A stretch of DNA of 64,000 bases from Apiotrichum sp. Y4204 (taxonomy: Eukaryota > Basidiomycota > Tremellomycetes > Trichosporonales > Trichosporonaceae), in assembly GCA_025531455.1 (NCBI GenBank), contig JAMYHL010000029.1, positions 62,001 through 126,000 on the forward strand, in the 5' to 3' direction. Of the stretch, positions 9,659 through 23,139 are shown piece by piece (positions within the stretch are counted from its first letter, which is position 1; each line of letters begins with the position of its first letter). The notes below the pieces were generated by a model. It did no database searches. It was not told where the DNA came from and worked only from the letters and a program-made list of their open reading frames with translations. A program made the translations under genes and the position numbers.

Positions 9659-12600
9659 TTAAACTGCGACGGTCACGACCGCGATGTCGGTGTCCTCGGA
9701 CTCAAAGCCCGAGTCGCTACCACTACCGCTCGACGGCACGCTCTCCGCCCTAACGATGACTGGGTGGTCGCTCTTGACGAGCGGCGCATTCCATGCACGC
9801 TTCTTGATGCCGCTCTGCCATGGCAAGGCGGTCTCCCCGCAAAGGTACTCATCAACTTCAGCGGCGGCTTGACGTCCTTCGCGAATGGCCCACACGACGA
9901 GACTCTGACCGCGATGGCAGTCACCGGCGGTGAAAACGGCATCGCTGGAGGTCGAGTACTTCTGCACCTGTTAGCCAACGAATCTTTACTGAAACTCACT
10001 CCTTGAGGAGTCTTGATGTTGCTCCGCGGATCAGTGTCCAACGACAGAGCAGTGACGAGCTCCTTCTCCGGACCAAGGAAGCCAAGAGCAAGGATGACCA
10101 TCTGACAAGGAATGAACTCGGCGCTGCCCTTGACCTCCTCCATGCACCAGCCCTGCGAGTTCTGGGTCCACTCAACGCGGACAGTGTCGATACCAGTGAG
10201 GTTTCCATCGGCGTCGACAACGAACCGCTTGGTTGAAATGCAGTACTCGCGAGGGTCGCGCTGGGTGTGCGCGATGACCTCCTGGTGACCGTAGTCGGTT
10301 TTCTTGACACGGGCAAACTGCGGCCAAGGGTTGTTCTGAGCACGCGAGAGAGGAGGGGAAGGAAGGAGCTCCAAGTTGACAATCGACTTGGCACCCTGGC
10401 GCATGGCGGTTCCGATGGCGTCGCACCCGGTGTCACCGCCACCAATCTGTTCATCAGATACGATTCACACTGTGCGCCAGCTTCACTTACAACAACAACA
10501 TCGAGGCCCTTGGCGTTAAGGTAGTGGCCGTCCTCGAGATTCGAGTTCAACAGGGACCGGGTCACAGGTGCAAGGTAGTCCATGGCGAAGTAGATACCAC
10601 GCTTGGCGTCACGGCCGGGAATCTTCATGTCGCGAGGCCAGGTTGCACCAGTCGCGACAACGACAGCGTCATTGGCAGCCTTGATCTCAAGGGCATCCAC
10701 ATTTACGCCGACATTAGCGTTGGTCACAAACTTGACTCCTTCAGCGGCCATAAGATCAAGGCGGCGCTGGACGACAGTCTTGGAAAGCTTCATGTTGGGG
10801 ATACCAAGCATGAGAAGGCCACCGCAGCGGTCGTTACGCTCGTAGACGGTGACCAGGTGACCGGCCTTGTTCAACTGGTCCGCACATGCAAGGGCGGCAG
10901 GACCACTGCCTAGGAGTTGTGAGTTTCTGTCCACTGGCTCTGCCTGCAGTCAACTACTCACCAATGACAGCAATGTTCTTTCCGGTACGGCGCTCAGGGG
11001 GATTAGGCACCATCCAGCCCTGCTCCCAGGCGTGGTCAATAATGGCCGCCTCGATGGACTTGATGCCAACGGGCTGCTCGTTAATACCAAGGACACAAGC
11101 GGTCTCGCATGGCGCCGGGCAGACGCGGCCGGTGAACTCGGGGAAGTTGTTGGTCATCATGAGACGCTCCCACGCGGCCTTGTAGTCATTCTGGAACACC
11201 AGGTTGTTCCAGGCCGGGATGACGTTGGAGATCGGGCAGCCCTCGTTAGACGAGCAGAAGGGGATACCGCAGTCCATGCAACGGGCGGTTTGTTGCTTGA
11301 GCTCGATCTTGGAAAGACGGTTCGAAATCTCACCCCAGTCTTTGACGCGCTTACGCGAAGGACGATAGGTCTCACCGAGACGCTTGTACTTCATGAAACC
11401 GCGCGTCTTGTCGAACTTGGCAGCCTTGGACTTGGCAGCCTCCTCGTCGATCATAGCATCCTCCATGTCGATGACAGACGGCTCGTGCCTGGGCGACGGC
11501 GGGCCAGAGATGAGAGGCTTGGGCGTTGAGATAGTGAGGGTCGAAACATTGCGTGGGAGAACCGGGTCGAACCCAGTTGCGACAAGGTCAATCTGCGACG
11601 CGGTCTGCGAAGGGATGAGGTCGATGACAGACGCCTTCTTCTTTGCCTCGGCAGCAGCGAGTGCCTGCTCCTCAAGCACACGCTTGTAGTCGAGAGGCAT
11701 GACGCGCACAAACATGGGAAGGAAGTGGTGGAAGTTGCGCAGAACGCGATCGGCGATCTCAGAGCCCGTGTAGTGGCGATGCTCCTCGATGAGAGTACGG
11801 AGCTCGGCGATCTCCTGAGGGTTCTCGACCTTTCCGAGTTCAACTGTTCCCCTGTTGACCTTGGGGCCGAACGAATGGGCAGTGTCAAGGACATAGGCGA
11901 TACCACCAGACATACCGGCAGCAAAGTTGCGGCCAGTAAGACCAAGAACAACTAAATGTTAGCACAAATATCAAGAGATAGATGATACATACCAAGCTTT
12001 CCACCAGTCATGTACTCAGCGCCGTGGTCACCAGTGCCTTCGACGACCAAAGTGGCGCTCGAGTTACGCACAGCAAAACGCTCAGCTGCGATACCGCGAA
12101 TAAACGCGGTACCCGAAGTTGCTCCAAAGAAGCACACATTTCCAATGATGATGTTCTCCTCCGCTTTGAAGCTCGAGTTCTTGGGAGGGTACGCGATGAT
12201 GCGACCACCCGAGAGACCCTTGCCGACGTAGTCGTTGGCATCGCCCTCGAGCTCGATTGTGATACCGGAAGCCAGGAAGGCACCAAGCGACTGGCCGGCT
12301 GATCCCTTCATGTTGATGCGGATAGTGTCACGGGGGAGACCAGCCTCACCGTAACGCTTAGATACGTGGTACGAGAGGGTGGTTCCAAGTGCGCGGTCAG
12401 TGTTCACAACATCGCAGTCGATCTCAACAGGTAGACCCTTAGTAAGAGCGGGCTCAGCCTCGTCGATGAATTTGTTGTCCAAACGAACGTAGAGCTTGTG
12501 GTCCTGGGGGCGGACGCGGTAGGTAGCGACGTCCTTCCGCATAAGGTGCGCCGGCTTCAGAATCGGGGCGAGGTCCAGGTGCTCCGTCTTAGGAGTGCGG

Positions 12601-15600
12601 AGTTGCTCATCTACCTTGAGCAGGTCGGCACGGCCAACCATTTCGTTAATTGTGCGGATTCCGAGCTGTGCCATGATCTGGCGGAGCTCCTCGATAATGT
12701 AGTAAAAGAAGTTAATGACCTGCTCAGGCTGGCCAGCAAACTTCGCGCGGAGGGCTGGGTCCTGGGTGGCGATACCGACGGGGCAAGTGTTCTTGTGGCA
12801 GGCCTTCATCATAATGCAGCCCATGGCGATGAGTGGGGTGGTGGCGAAACCCCATTCTTCGGCACCCAGGAGGGTGGCAACGGCGATGTCGCGACCGGTA
12901 CGGATCTGGCCATCCGTTTGCACGGTGACACGCCCACGGAGGTCGTTGATCACCAGCGTCTGGTGGGTCTCGGCAAGGCCAAGCTCCCATGGAAGACCAG
13001 CGTACTTGATCGAGGTCCATTTGGCGGCGCCGGTACCACCGTCGTGGCCGGAGATGGTGATGTGGTCGGCCTTGGCCTTTGCGACACCAGAGGCGATAAC
13101 ACCAACACCAACCTCGGACACCAGCTTGACCGAGACGCGTGCACGGGGGTTTGACGACTTGAGGTCATAGATGAGCTGCTTGAGATCCTCAATAGAGTAG
13201 ATATCGTGGTGAGGAGGGGGCGAGACGAGAGTAACGCCGGGGGTCGAGTGACGAGTGCGACCAATCGAGGCCGAGACCTTGTGGCCAGGGAGCTCACCGC
13301 CTTCCCCAGGCTTAGCACCCTGGGCCATCTTAATCTGCAGCTCGTCCGAGTCCGCCAAGTAATTGGACGTCACACCGAAACGACCGGAGGCAACCTGCTT
13401 AATTGCTGAACGACGTGAGTCCCAGGCAGGAAGAAGATCCATGGCGTGGGTGTAGCCGCCATTCTCTTGGCTGGCGCCCGGACCGGGGATAGGAAGGGAG
13501 CGCTCTGCGTCCTCACCACCCTCACCAGTGTTCGACTTGCCGCCGAGGCGATTCATTGCCACTGCAAGAGTAGTGTGCGCCTCCATCGAGATAGAGCCGT
13601 ATGACATGGCGCCAGTAACGCAACGACGAACAATCTCGTTCCACGGCTCGACCTGGTCAATGGGCACAGGCGTTGCGTTGTCATAGTTGAAGTCGAGAAG
13701 GCCACGAAGGGTACAGCGCTTAATCGATTCGTGCGAGTTCTTCGAATACGTGTCGTACGCACGCTGGTTCTTCTCACGGACGGCATCCTGGAGCGAAGCG
13801 ATCGAAACCGGGTCGTTGATGCGCATCTCTGATCCCTGGCGGTAGTGGTACTCGCCGGACTCGGGAAGACCAGGAATACGGACGGTCGCGCGTGTGGGCC
13901 AGGCGCGCTCATGGAACTCAAAGGCGTCCATGGCCAGAAGCTCAAAAGTAGCCCCCTGGACACGCGAGGCGGTTCCAACAAAACACTCGTTGACGACCTC
14001 CTCGTGCAGACCAAGGGCCTCGAACAGCTGGGCACCCTTGTACGACGCAAGGGTCGACACACCCATCTTGGAGAGAACCTTGAGGATGCCCTCGTCATTC
14101 GCCTTCTGGTAGTTGGCGATGAGTTGCGCAGCAGTCTGGTTGTTCTTGGCGATTCCTTCGCGCTCCATCTTGTAGATCATCTCCATGAGGAGCCAGGGGC
14201 AGATTGCGTCTGCACCGTAACCAGCTAGAACACACATGTGGTGAACCTCGCGTGCCTCGGCAGTCTCCACCATGATGGCAACGTCGGAGCGCTTTTTCTG
14301 CGAAACGAGGAAGTGGTGCACGCCACCCGTGGCAAGGACGGCAGAGAGGGGCACACGGTGGGGACCAGTGGCACGGTCTGTGAGGACAACAATTTTGTAG
14401 CCGTCGTTGACGGCAGCGAGTGCCTCCTGACGGACACGCGTGAGGGCGTTGCGGTAGCCCGGCAGACCCTCACTCTTGTCGAAGGTGATATCGATCACTT
14501 TTGACTGCCAGTCCGCATAAGCCTCCTGGTAGAGCTTGATGGCGTTCATCTCCTGGATGGAGAGAATTGGCGACTTGAGGTGGAGACGGTGGCACTGAGT
14601 CGCGCGCATTTCGAGAAGGTTGCCTTCGGGACCGACCATAGTCTCAAGCGACATGACAATCGACTCACGAATAGGGTCGATAGGAGGGTTGGTGACCTGT
14701 GCAAAGAGCTGGCGGAAGTAATCGTACACGCAACGAGCGGTGGTAGCGACACAGGCAAGCGCCGAGTCGTTGCCCATTGATCCAAGAGCCTCATGGCCCT
14801 CTTCGACCATAGGAAGCATGAGCATCGAGAGCTGCTCCAGAGTGAAGCCAAACGCAAGGAGCCTCGGGTCATTCGCGAGGCTGACGTCGTCAAGCTCGAC
14901 GTCAATGGCATTGTGCCGTTGCACGCGACGAACAACTTCGGGAAGACGCATTATCTGCGAGTCGATCCAAGAGGCAAACGGCTGGCGGGCTGCAGTCTTG
15001 AGTTTAAGTTCGCGGTCGTCCACCATCCGACCTTCCTTGGTGTCGACGAGCAGCATACGACCGGGCTTGAGGCGACCTTTCTGGACAATGCGCTCAGGCT
15101 CGATGGTGATGGTACCAACCTCAGAGGCACAGACCATGATGTCGTCACGGGTAATAACAAAACGGCATGGACGGAGACCGTTGCGGTCCAGGTTGGCGCC
15201 GCAGAAACGGCCGTCGGAGAAGGTGAACAGCGCGGGGCCGTCCCAAGGCTCCATGAGCGATCCGGCCCATTGGTAGAAAGCCTTCTTCTCTGGCTCCATG
15301 AGATCGTTGTTCTGCCACGCCTCAGGAACCATCATCATCACAGCCTCGGGAAGGGTAAGAACGCCATTAACGACGAGGAGCTCGAGGACGTTGTCAAACG
15401 CGGCCGAGTCCGAACCGCCAGCCTCAACAATTGGGTACAGAAGCTCGAGCTCGTCGCCAAACTTTTCCGACTTCAGGTGGCCCTCACGAGCACGCATCCA
15501 GTTCTTGTTGCCCATGACCGTGTTAATCTCACCGTTGTGAGCACAGGAGCGCATGGGCTGCGCTCGGTCCCATGAGGGGAACGTGTTGGTGGAGAAACGC

Positions 15601-16382
15601 GAGTGGACAAGCGCAAAGTGCGACGAGTACAGCGCGTGGTTGAGGTCATGGAAGTAGTTGTAGACCTGCACCGGCGAAAGTTGGCCCTTGTAAATGATCG
15701 TCGACGGAGTGAGCGAACAAATGTAGAAGCCACTCTTGAGGCCGCTGGAATGTCAGCCCTGATACGTCTCTCCCTGGAGAAACACTCCTGATGTGGCGTC
15801 ATTCCTGGGTGGTTACTCACATCTTGTGGGTCGCCTGCTTGCGAAGGACGTAAAGCTGACGTTGGAAAAATTGAGCGTCAAAGTCGCCGCCGGCCGAGCT
15901 TTGGCCTGAGCCATAGTTCTTCTCAAGAACAACGAAGGGCTGCATGATACGTGGCTCCTTGCGGCTGGAGGCAGGGCCGAGAATTGAGTTGTCGGTGGGG
16001 ACAAGACGCCAACCGAGAGTACGAAGCCCCAACGACTTGGCAATCGCCTCAAACGTCTGCTGCTGCGACTCATAGTCGGTCTTAGAGAAGAAGACGTTTC
16101 CGACGGCGTACTCGCCCTCAGCGGGGAGCTGGGCGGAGAACGAGTGGGGGCATTCGCGAACGAAAAACTCGTGCGGAATACCAGTCATGACACCAGCACC
16201 GTCACCATCACGGGCATCCGCACCGGCTGCAGCGTCAGTGCCTGCTAGCAGAAAGGGTCAACTAAGACTCAAGACTTACTGGCGCCACGATGTGTCATGT
16301 TGCAGAGGATGCTGCGCGCATCGCTCACAATCTTGTGGTTGCCATGGCCTTTGATGTGACAGATGAACCCAACACCACACAT
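9659..16382 (-). CDS. GLT1: Glutamate synthase (GOGAT), single-chain
   Basis: Seven exons total 6441 nt and encode 2146 aa: 16280-16382, 15821-16241, 11993-15744, 10962-11951, 10491-10909, 10000-10446 and 9659-9967. The enzyme makes two glutamates from glutamine plus 2-oxoglutarate using NAD(P)H. Domains in order are: N-terminal amidotransferase with Cys2 (CGVGFICH); central and FMN-barrel domains; the 3Fe-4S site near residue 1150 (C-x5-C-x4-C, ending CPVGIATQ); the GXGXG helix near 1320; two 4Fe-4S cysteine groups near 1650 (CMDCGIPFC); the FAD motif AVIGSGPAA near 1752; and the NAD(P)H motif IGGGDTG near 1897. The ATG chosen is the only in-frame one visible and directly precedes Cys2. The upstream frame is closed after the CAG, so a distant upstream exon coding a propeptide remains possible. 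The last intron is only 32 nt. Confidence 0.97.
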
Positions 16383-19300
16383 ATCCTGCGGTGCTCGTGA
16401 GTTGAGCTATCTGTAGGGCATTAGCTCTGCGACTGTGGCCCAGGTGCCAGGGATGTCAGGTCTGATTCTCACATTTAAAGAGAGCGCGTTGGAGAGACGC
16501 AGAAGGAAGGGAGCAAGTCCCGTTGCTAACGGCTATCTAAAGCGTTGAGGCGGCCGTGGCAGGTTCCACGAAACACAGACCCTGTTGTGATAAAGCGATA
16601 GTGACTCGGAGAGCGCAGTGAGCTCTGTGCGTATCGATAAAGAGATATCTGATCTTTGAAGAAGGCAAGTCAATGGGAATGTATCAGGAAGAAGAGAACG
16701 ATGGCGATGTATGCAGCAGATACGGGGACGTGGGTCAGAGGGGGAAGATGATTGCTAGAGAGATACGGCCTACGGGGGATACGGTCTGGTTTTTTTGGAC
16801 GACGCGGGTACCGGAAAGGTATTTTCAGTGCACAGTGGTCCACGGTATCTCCATCACTCTCAGCTCTGATCCGGCTGTCCCAACACCCAACTCGGCCTCG
16901 GCTGTGCCAGGATGGTGTGCATACGTGCCTGCATGTGTGGTTGGCAAACACGGTTAATCACAGGCGCCGGCCTCCGCTTGTGCGGTTGTAGCCGCTGTTG
17001 GCCTGTTGTCAGATGGCCTATTGCGCTATCGCATAGAGCCTATGGTCTCCAGTCTATGTTTTCAGCCTATGACTACTGGCTGCAGGCAGCTAGGCAGCTA
17101 GGCAGTTGGATGGTCGCGGTCTCGCTGGGCACAGGAACGCCCTCGTATCTTGCTGGCATGCCGGACTAAATTGGAAAGCCGCACAGCCAGAGTCCGCGGT
17201 TCTCCGCACCATGTCATTACTTTGCCACCCGCGTCCGGTGTGTCACACATCCGAGGGATACATAGCCTTGTAGCTTGTCTGTTTCCCCCAGTGTGCACCC
17301 TGAGGCCTGAGGCCTTGAGCCAGTAGAAATCCGTACATTATGGGTGTGGAACAGAGGGGGTGCCGTCAGAACGTCAGAGGAATGGAGGAGCCTGGCGCGG
17401 GCCTGGCGCGCTGGCCCACAGGCCCGGCCCGCCCTTGTTGAGGATAATCTAGGTATGATAGACGGAGACAAAATACTGAAATATGATTGGATCGATTGGA
17501 ACACCTGTGGCGATAGATAGCTTATCTCACGATATGATTCGTGAATTATAGTGAACGCCTGATCGCGTGAAGATTCCCCAGTACCCCAGTCACAGGCAAG
17601 GGGTCTCCAGGCTAGCTCTGGCGCCCAGGCTTCAAGCTTCAAGTGGTCCGGTGTCGGGGCCACAATGCGGCGCATGGCCAATTAAGGAGTGTGATTGATC
17701 GGTCGTCGTCGCGAACGACCGCTCGCTGCCTCACGCCCACGGATCCATCTTCCGAGCTCCTTACTCACAGCCTCTGCGGCCAGCTCCAACAAGTCACCCA
17801 CACCTCCGATCCTCCGACGTACCCGACAGAAGGTGTACCTGCCGGAACAAACCGGAGGCCGGAAGACACACGCCCAATTCGTCAATACACTGCCGAGGGT
17901 CGACGCACATATAAGACACCGAACAGAGTTTATTTTGGAGGGAAACCTCTGGGTGGGGCACGTCTTTCGGGATACCGTCATTCAATCTTGACAGCCGGTT
18001 ATTGAGAAATGAGCAATTAGCGTGAACTGCCAGTACCTGGAGCTGGCAATTGAAATAGATAGTTTACCAAGCTTGAGCTACATGCTTTTAGGCCTTCGAC
18101 TTTGCGTGCTGCGCGTCCTGCCGCAATCGGCATTGTTCTCGGCAACCTGCTTGCAGGTTCAACCGGCGGATCCGACCCGGGTGATAAGATGACCGGATGA
18201 CATAGATGTCCGGCAATGCCGGTTGGAAAATCCTCTTTCAGACCGGCGCTTAACGGCACAGATGAGCTATCTCATTGCCTAATGTCAGGTGGGAGGTAGT
18301 GCATGGTCTCCTCAAGCTCTTACAACGTCGGCGTCGTCCTGAGGCGTGATCAGGTGGTCGGCGTGAACGTCATAGTGCCCTAGTGGCCTAGTGGTCGACT
18401 CGGTTCCCACATTCCAATCCAGAATAACCATGCATAGGTTAGATCACCTTGAGAACCTTTGGGATTTCGTCAATCTGGAAATGGTACGCAAATGGCAGAC
18501 TAGAACTACTTGTTCATCACCTGTAGCCCAAAGGTACCAGTTCGGTCCATCAGACAGCATCACTTCGCGGTACATACATTCCAAACTGACTTCTGTCACC
18601 ATCAGCAAGTCATTTCTCCCTCGACCATTGCGCGGCTCGGAAGGTCGGATGCGTGTCGCTCCCGTCCGGACACAAACAGCTCGACAAGCGTGTCGATACC
18701 TCAAAGTTGAAAGGAGAAGCTGCTTTGCGTGTTGCAATGTTGTTGCTCCAACGATCTGTTGATCTGTTGATTCATCCATCCCTGAACCACTAATGATTTA
18801 CCCCAATGATTTACCCCTTGACTGATCGACGGCGTATCGCTCTCGCGACCCACTACTTGACTGGGTAAGATTTGACCGGGGCTCCACGATAAACATCACC
18901 GCATCATTGACTGCATGGTATGTAGCGCGTATGGTAGGGCTGGGGGGCCATCTGAGCCTATAGTTCGACGTGTGGAGAAAACAGTCTGAAGATTTGGATA
19001 TTGAGCATTACAGCTGGTCGCCGTGAACGAACTCCCCCTTGGCTCTATCTGTTAGAGCTAGTGCCCCACTGACCCTACTCCCGGTTCCAATGGTTTATGC
19101 TCGGCCGCCAGAGGTACAGAGTGGACATCTCGCGAGACACGCCACTAAGTACTGTGTGGGCGTCATCGAAGTGACTGGTTGCTGATCAGTCTTCCTAGTT
19201 CGTTGAGCTCACAGCCGGCGCTTACTTATCGCAACTCGTATAAAAACAGAATCTAAACATGTCTGAGGTGTTAAGCGCATTTGAGATGGCGAGAAGAGTG

Positions 19301-21714
19301 CCAAAATGAGTTCCGGCCCCCAATGGCAGTCGACTCGGTAGTTAACTGAGACTTCTAGATCCCAACGATACAGATACTTTGTCATATCCGTTCGTCTATT
19401 GATATCTAGTTTTCCTATGAGCGAACACATTGCGTTGGTACCCCGTGCGAAGTCCTCTGTTAAAGTAGTCGTCATTTGCTGGTGTGCAGTCCGTGTTGCT
19501 AGTCAGCGGCACGACAATTCGCGTCACTGTGAGGTTCGGCGCGCGTTCCTGATGCATTATCGGCCGCAGAGAGAGGGATACAGTAGAGAGAGTCGCTGTC
19601 AGCTTGGTGCTTCCTTCCGCTGCGCCGTTTGGTGAGTTATCGCCCCAGGACGCCAGAGGTTTCGAACCTCAGTGCTCGAACGCTCCGCGTTTCGCTGTAA
19701 GCTTCATCTACCGTCTTGGAGAAGTATCTAGTTAATTCGGATCATAATTAGAGTGGTCAAGTTATCCAAGTGGATCAGTAATCAGGTAGATCAAGAGCTG
19801 GCTTGAGTGCGTGGATGCTGTTCATGAGATCAGAAAACCTCGCAGGTTGAAGCGTGAAACCGACCCTTTGGAAGTTGGCGCATGTCGCCCGCATCGACAG
19901 CTTCTCTCGTCTCATCGAGCGCGATCGGTCGATTAAAATCCAAGGCCCTGAGCCCCTGGTTCGGCCCGGACGAGATCGCTCAATACGCGCGATAGGACGA
20001 TAAAACGATCTAACGCGGCCAAGGACGTGTCTCATCAAATCTATACCATCGCCGCCTCATCATATCAAACTACTCGAGTGACGATACTCCAGGGCTCGGA
20101 CATGGCTATAGGAACACGTCCTCATCCCTTCGCCTTCATGATACGTTAGATCGTTAGATCTGTAGACTCGCACTTTAACGGCGCTTCATCCACGATTCTA
20201 CGCTTTTTATGGACCTTCCGACAAAAGGTTTCGCCCAAACGCAAAAGTCGCATGCTCTTGGGCCCAGACCAGGAGTAGGGTTAGGTGGGGTCCCGAAATG
20301 CAAGTACAATGCAAGTACGCTTCAGTACTGTGGTCTCGAGGTGCTGTGGGGGCAAACAATGCGCGCGATGGGACTTCGTCTTGTTTGTCGATTACGACAT
20401 GGACGGTATGCGGTTGGAGTGACAACGCCCTACGGCTGTTAAAGGCCCAGAATCGATGCAACGCGGCAATTACTTACATGGAGGGTGAGGATATGTACAT
20501 TCCTCCGTTTATGACTCCATGGATCTTCGTGAGCTTGACGTCTAGTCTGTTTACAGATTGAAAGGGCGGTCGGTAGTGTGGTCTTGTACAGCCAAAAATC
20601 ATCAGTTGCGCTATGAAAGTGTGATGAAATGGCCGATATGGAAGCGGCAAAAACAGTCAGAACACGAAGCTGTGATGTCGTCGGACTCTGCTGCTGATCT
20701 CTCGGGGAGTGCCAGATAAGAGCTCAGAGGGCACATTCACGATTATTATAGCTGCGAATGGATGTTGATTCGCACTCAGCTGAGATGGGCATAGGATTGT
20801 ACAGTCGTGGATTCACTATTGCAGCATCCACATGCGACACGCAACACGTCGTCCTCGCGTCCTCATGTCCTCAGTAGTGGCGACGCGGCACCATGATCCG
20901 CAAGCTCAGGGCTGGAGGAGGCGTCTGCGGGCATGCGGGCTGGGCGGGTTACCCCTGTCGAGTTACACACACTCACGAAGACTTGCCAATGGCCAGCTCT
21001 GAGTCGGAGAAATGGCCTGATACTTGAGTTTGGGGTACCGTTCTCACACAGAGTTTGGCGACCACTTTCACCGACCTTATGATCTTATGACCTACTATCG
21101 TAGGGTATGAGATCTGAGCGCAACATGCTCACATGGCTGAGGTTAACCGTCATGCCGTCACGAATTGAAGCGGTTCTGGTCGTTCTGGAGGGAGTCCATC
21201 GATGCCACTCCTTCACTCCATAACATGCAGGCATCAACAGCGAGGAGCAGGGCCCAGGTGCAATGCACGCGTGGCCACGCAATCCATCAATGCCCGCGTA
21301 ATGCATTAATCCAGCGTCGAGGGTACTGTACTGTGCAGCTGTGCAGGGTCCATGGGTCCAGAAAGAGTGCCTCGTGGCCTTGTTCTAAACAGTTCCGGTT
21401 CCGGTATGTGGTGCCTGTATGACATCCTGACGGGCGTCACACACCTGTACACCTGCTTGTAGTCGGGTACTTGGTGTGTTGCATGTGTTGGTCTTGCTGG
21501 CCTGGCTTCGCTCGCATAGAGCCTTATGTCTCCTACCACGCTACAAAGAGATGCAAGAGAGTTAGGATAACTAATGGTGTATGCTCCCATAGATCCAAGT
21601 CCTTTAGTGTTGTTAAACACCTCACTAATTGACCGGAGGGTACCGCGCGTACCAATGTCTTGGGTAGGGCTAGTAGGGCCGCATGGGTGGCAAAGGATGC
21701 GCCTCCCGATAAAA

Positions 21715-21773
21715 AAAGAAAGGCAAAAAGAAGAAAAAAAAAAAAAAGGAAAAAAGCGGAAAAAAGGGGAAAA
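21715..21773 (+). repeat. A-rich low-complexity tract
   Basis: About 60 bases are almost entirely A and G, including a run of 14 A. The tract inflates overlapping open frames on both strands. It could be a remnant poly(A) tail or simple slippage; no flanking target-site duplication is evident. Confidence 0.7.
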
Positions 21774-22439
21774 TGCAAAGTGGATTAGAGCTGAGACAAG
21801 CGCCCTTCTCCTTTTCCCTCCCTTTCCTAATACTGGTGCCTGGGCCGACTTCTCTTCCTCTCTTGGCTTCCTCGGCTCTTTTGCCCGGAAGCGCTTCAAC
21901 CACGGTGTGTTCTTGGCCACTTGACTATCCTCCTCGTCCCATGCCTTCGCTGCTCTCCCTTGGCTGCTTCTCTATTTTCCCTGCCATTTGACAACCAATC
22001 AATCACCTCAGCTCCTTGGTTGCCCTAGGTGCCCTGTTGCCGCCCGTCCAGAGCTTCAGAGCTTCAGAGCCCTGCTGTATAGGGGGCCGCGGAGCTAGTA
22101 CGCCGGTCAGTCCCGCCCAAAATCGACCTCTTCTTGTTTCGCCTGCTGCTCCCTTTTCTCCATGTTGTAACCCAGGTACCCAGATCCCCAGAGGGATTAG
22201 CTCAACGTCCCCAGTCGTCCCAGTGGTGGTAATCAAAGCAAAGCCAGCTTGTGCATCCACCAGATTGTAATTGCTATTCTTCTACAACCTCTTTGTATTC
22301 ACTACGGCATATTGTGAATACAGCTACTCCCCCATAGTCCTTTACACTTTTTACTTTGAAGACTGATTAGTACTTCCGGTGTCTGTCCTGCAGCCCTTGC
22401 AGTCCTGGGCGGCTGTTGTTGCGCGCTGTCCCTGTCCCA

Positions 22440-22680
22440 ACTAGCCCAACTGCCCCGTCCTCGCTCGCAGAGCAGTCGCCATCGTCGTCGTCGTCGTCGT
22501 CTACCACAATTTCTTGTCCCCTCCCAATCCGTCTATCCTCATTCTCATTCTCATCCTCATCCTCATCCCTTCATCCGCCTAATCTATCCCCCCTCTTCTC
22601 TCTTTACCCTCCTTCCCTCCATTCACACCAACATTCTCTAATCCGTCACATCTAACACACGCGCCTCACTTGGCCTTTTC
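22440..22680 (+). promoter_or_regulatory. Pyrimidine-rich promoter/leader with CGT and CATCCT repeats
   Basis: A long C/T-rich stretch precedes the 23140 gene. It includes about seven CGT repeats (around 22482-22501) and repeated CATTCT/CATCCT units (around 22536-22567). CT-rich tracts are usual upstream of highly expressed basidiomycete genes. The assignment to this gene is by position. Confidence 0.5.
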
Positions 22681-23139
22681 CTCGCCGCGCCTCGCATCCC
22701 CACGACCGACACGACCGACACGACTTATTGCCTTTTGATACGCCCATCGCTCACAGGTCTGCGCGCTACGCCACTCTGTCCCCAAAACCCACAACCCAAA
22801 AACTTGCGCCATTGACCCTAATATACCTTGCTCAGACGCCGCCCAACCCAACAAGTTTTTTCTTCTTGCTCTTCGAGTCCCGAAGCCGCATAGGCAATAT
22901 ACGAGTTGGCGGTTATCAGTCATCTCTGATTTGGTCCGCTTATCGCAATAATCTTCTTTTGCCAACTCGGAACTTGTGTCCTACTGCTGGGCCACACCCG
23001 TTTCTAAACTGTGACGCCGCTCACGCGTCCCGAATCGCCTCGGTACTCGACCATTGCGCGGTCCCATTCTTCTTTTCCTTCTCCCAGCCCGACTTGTTTC
23101 GTCTCACCAGAACTCTGCCGTGGTGGGTAGCTTCTCGTC

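Larger units (their letters stand above)
16383..23139. other. 6.7-kb region without a supportable gene
   Basis: Between the divergent GLT1 and the hydrolase gene I find no coding exon chain. The longest frames are out of family, and the 204-codon one (21306-21920, -) is driven by the A-rich tract near 21715. Sequence close to 16383 should be the GLT1 leader, with a pyrimidine-rich stretch (minus strand) near 16490-16520. Sequence from about 22400 on is the pyrimidine-rich promoter/leader of the 23140 gene. In between are a few tRNA-like fragments that do not fold as complete tRNAs (see rejected items) and small direct repeats (CTAGGCAG near 17090). Confidence 0.5.

Noticed and set aside
12498..15575. 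Long + strand frames (up to 260 codons) opposite GLT1
   Set aside because: Shadows of the conserved GLT1 exon caused by strong third-position GC.
18375..18430. tRNA-like segment with an A-box (GGCCTAGTGGTCGA)
   Set aside because: The downstream GGTTCCCACATTCC does not match a B-box, and no acceptor or anticodon stem can be formed.
18995..19105. Second tRNA-like segment (CTCTATCTGTTAGAGC followed by GGTTCCAATGG)
   Set aside because: D-arm and T-arm-like pieces are present but the T-loop lacks the conserved A/C positions and the acceptor stem does not pair; at best a decayed tRNA.
19650..19695. Minus-strand GGTTCGAAACC resembling a tRNA B-box
   Set aside because: It is a short hairpin (GAGGTT/AACCTC) without an A-box or cloverleaf upstream.
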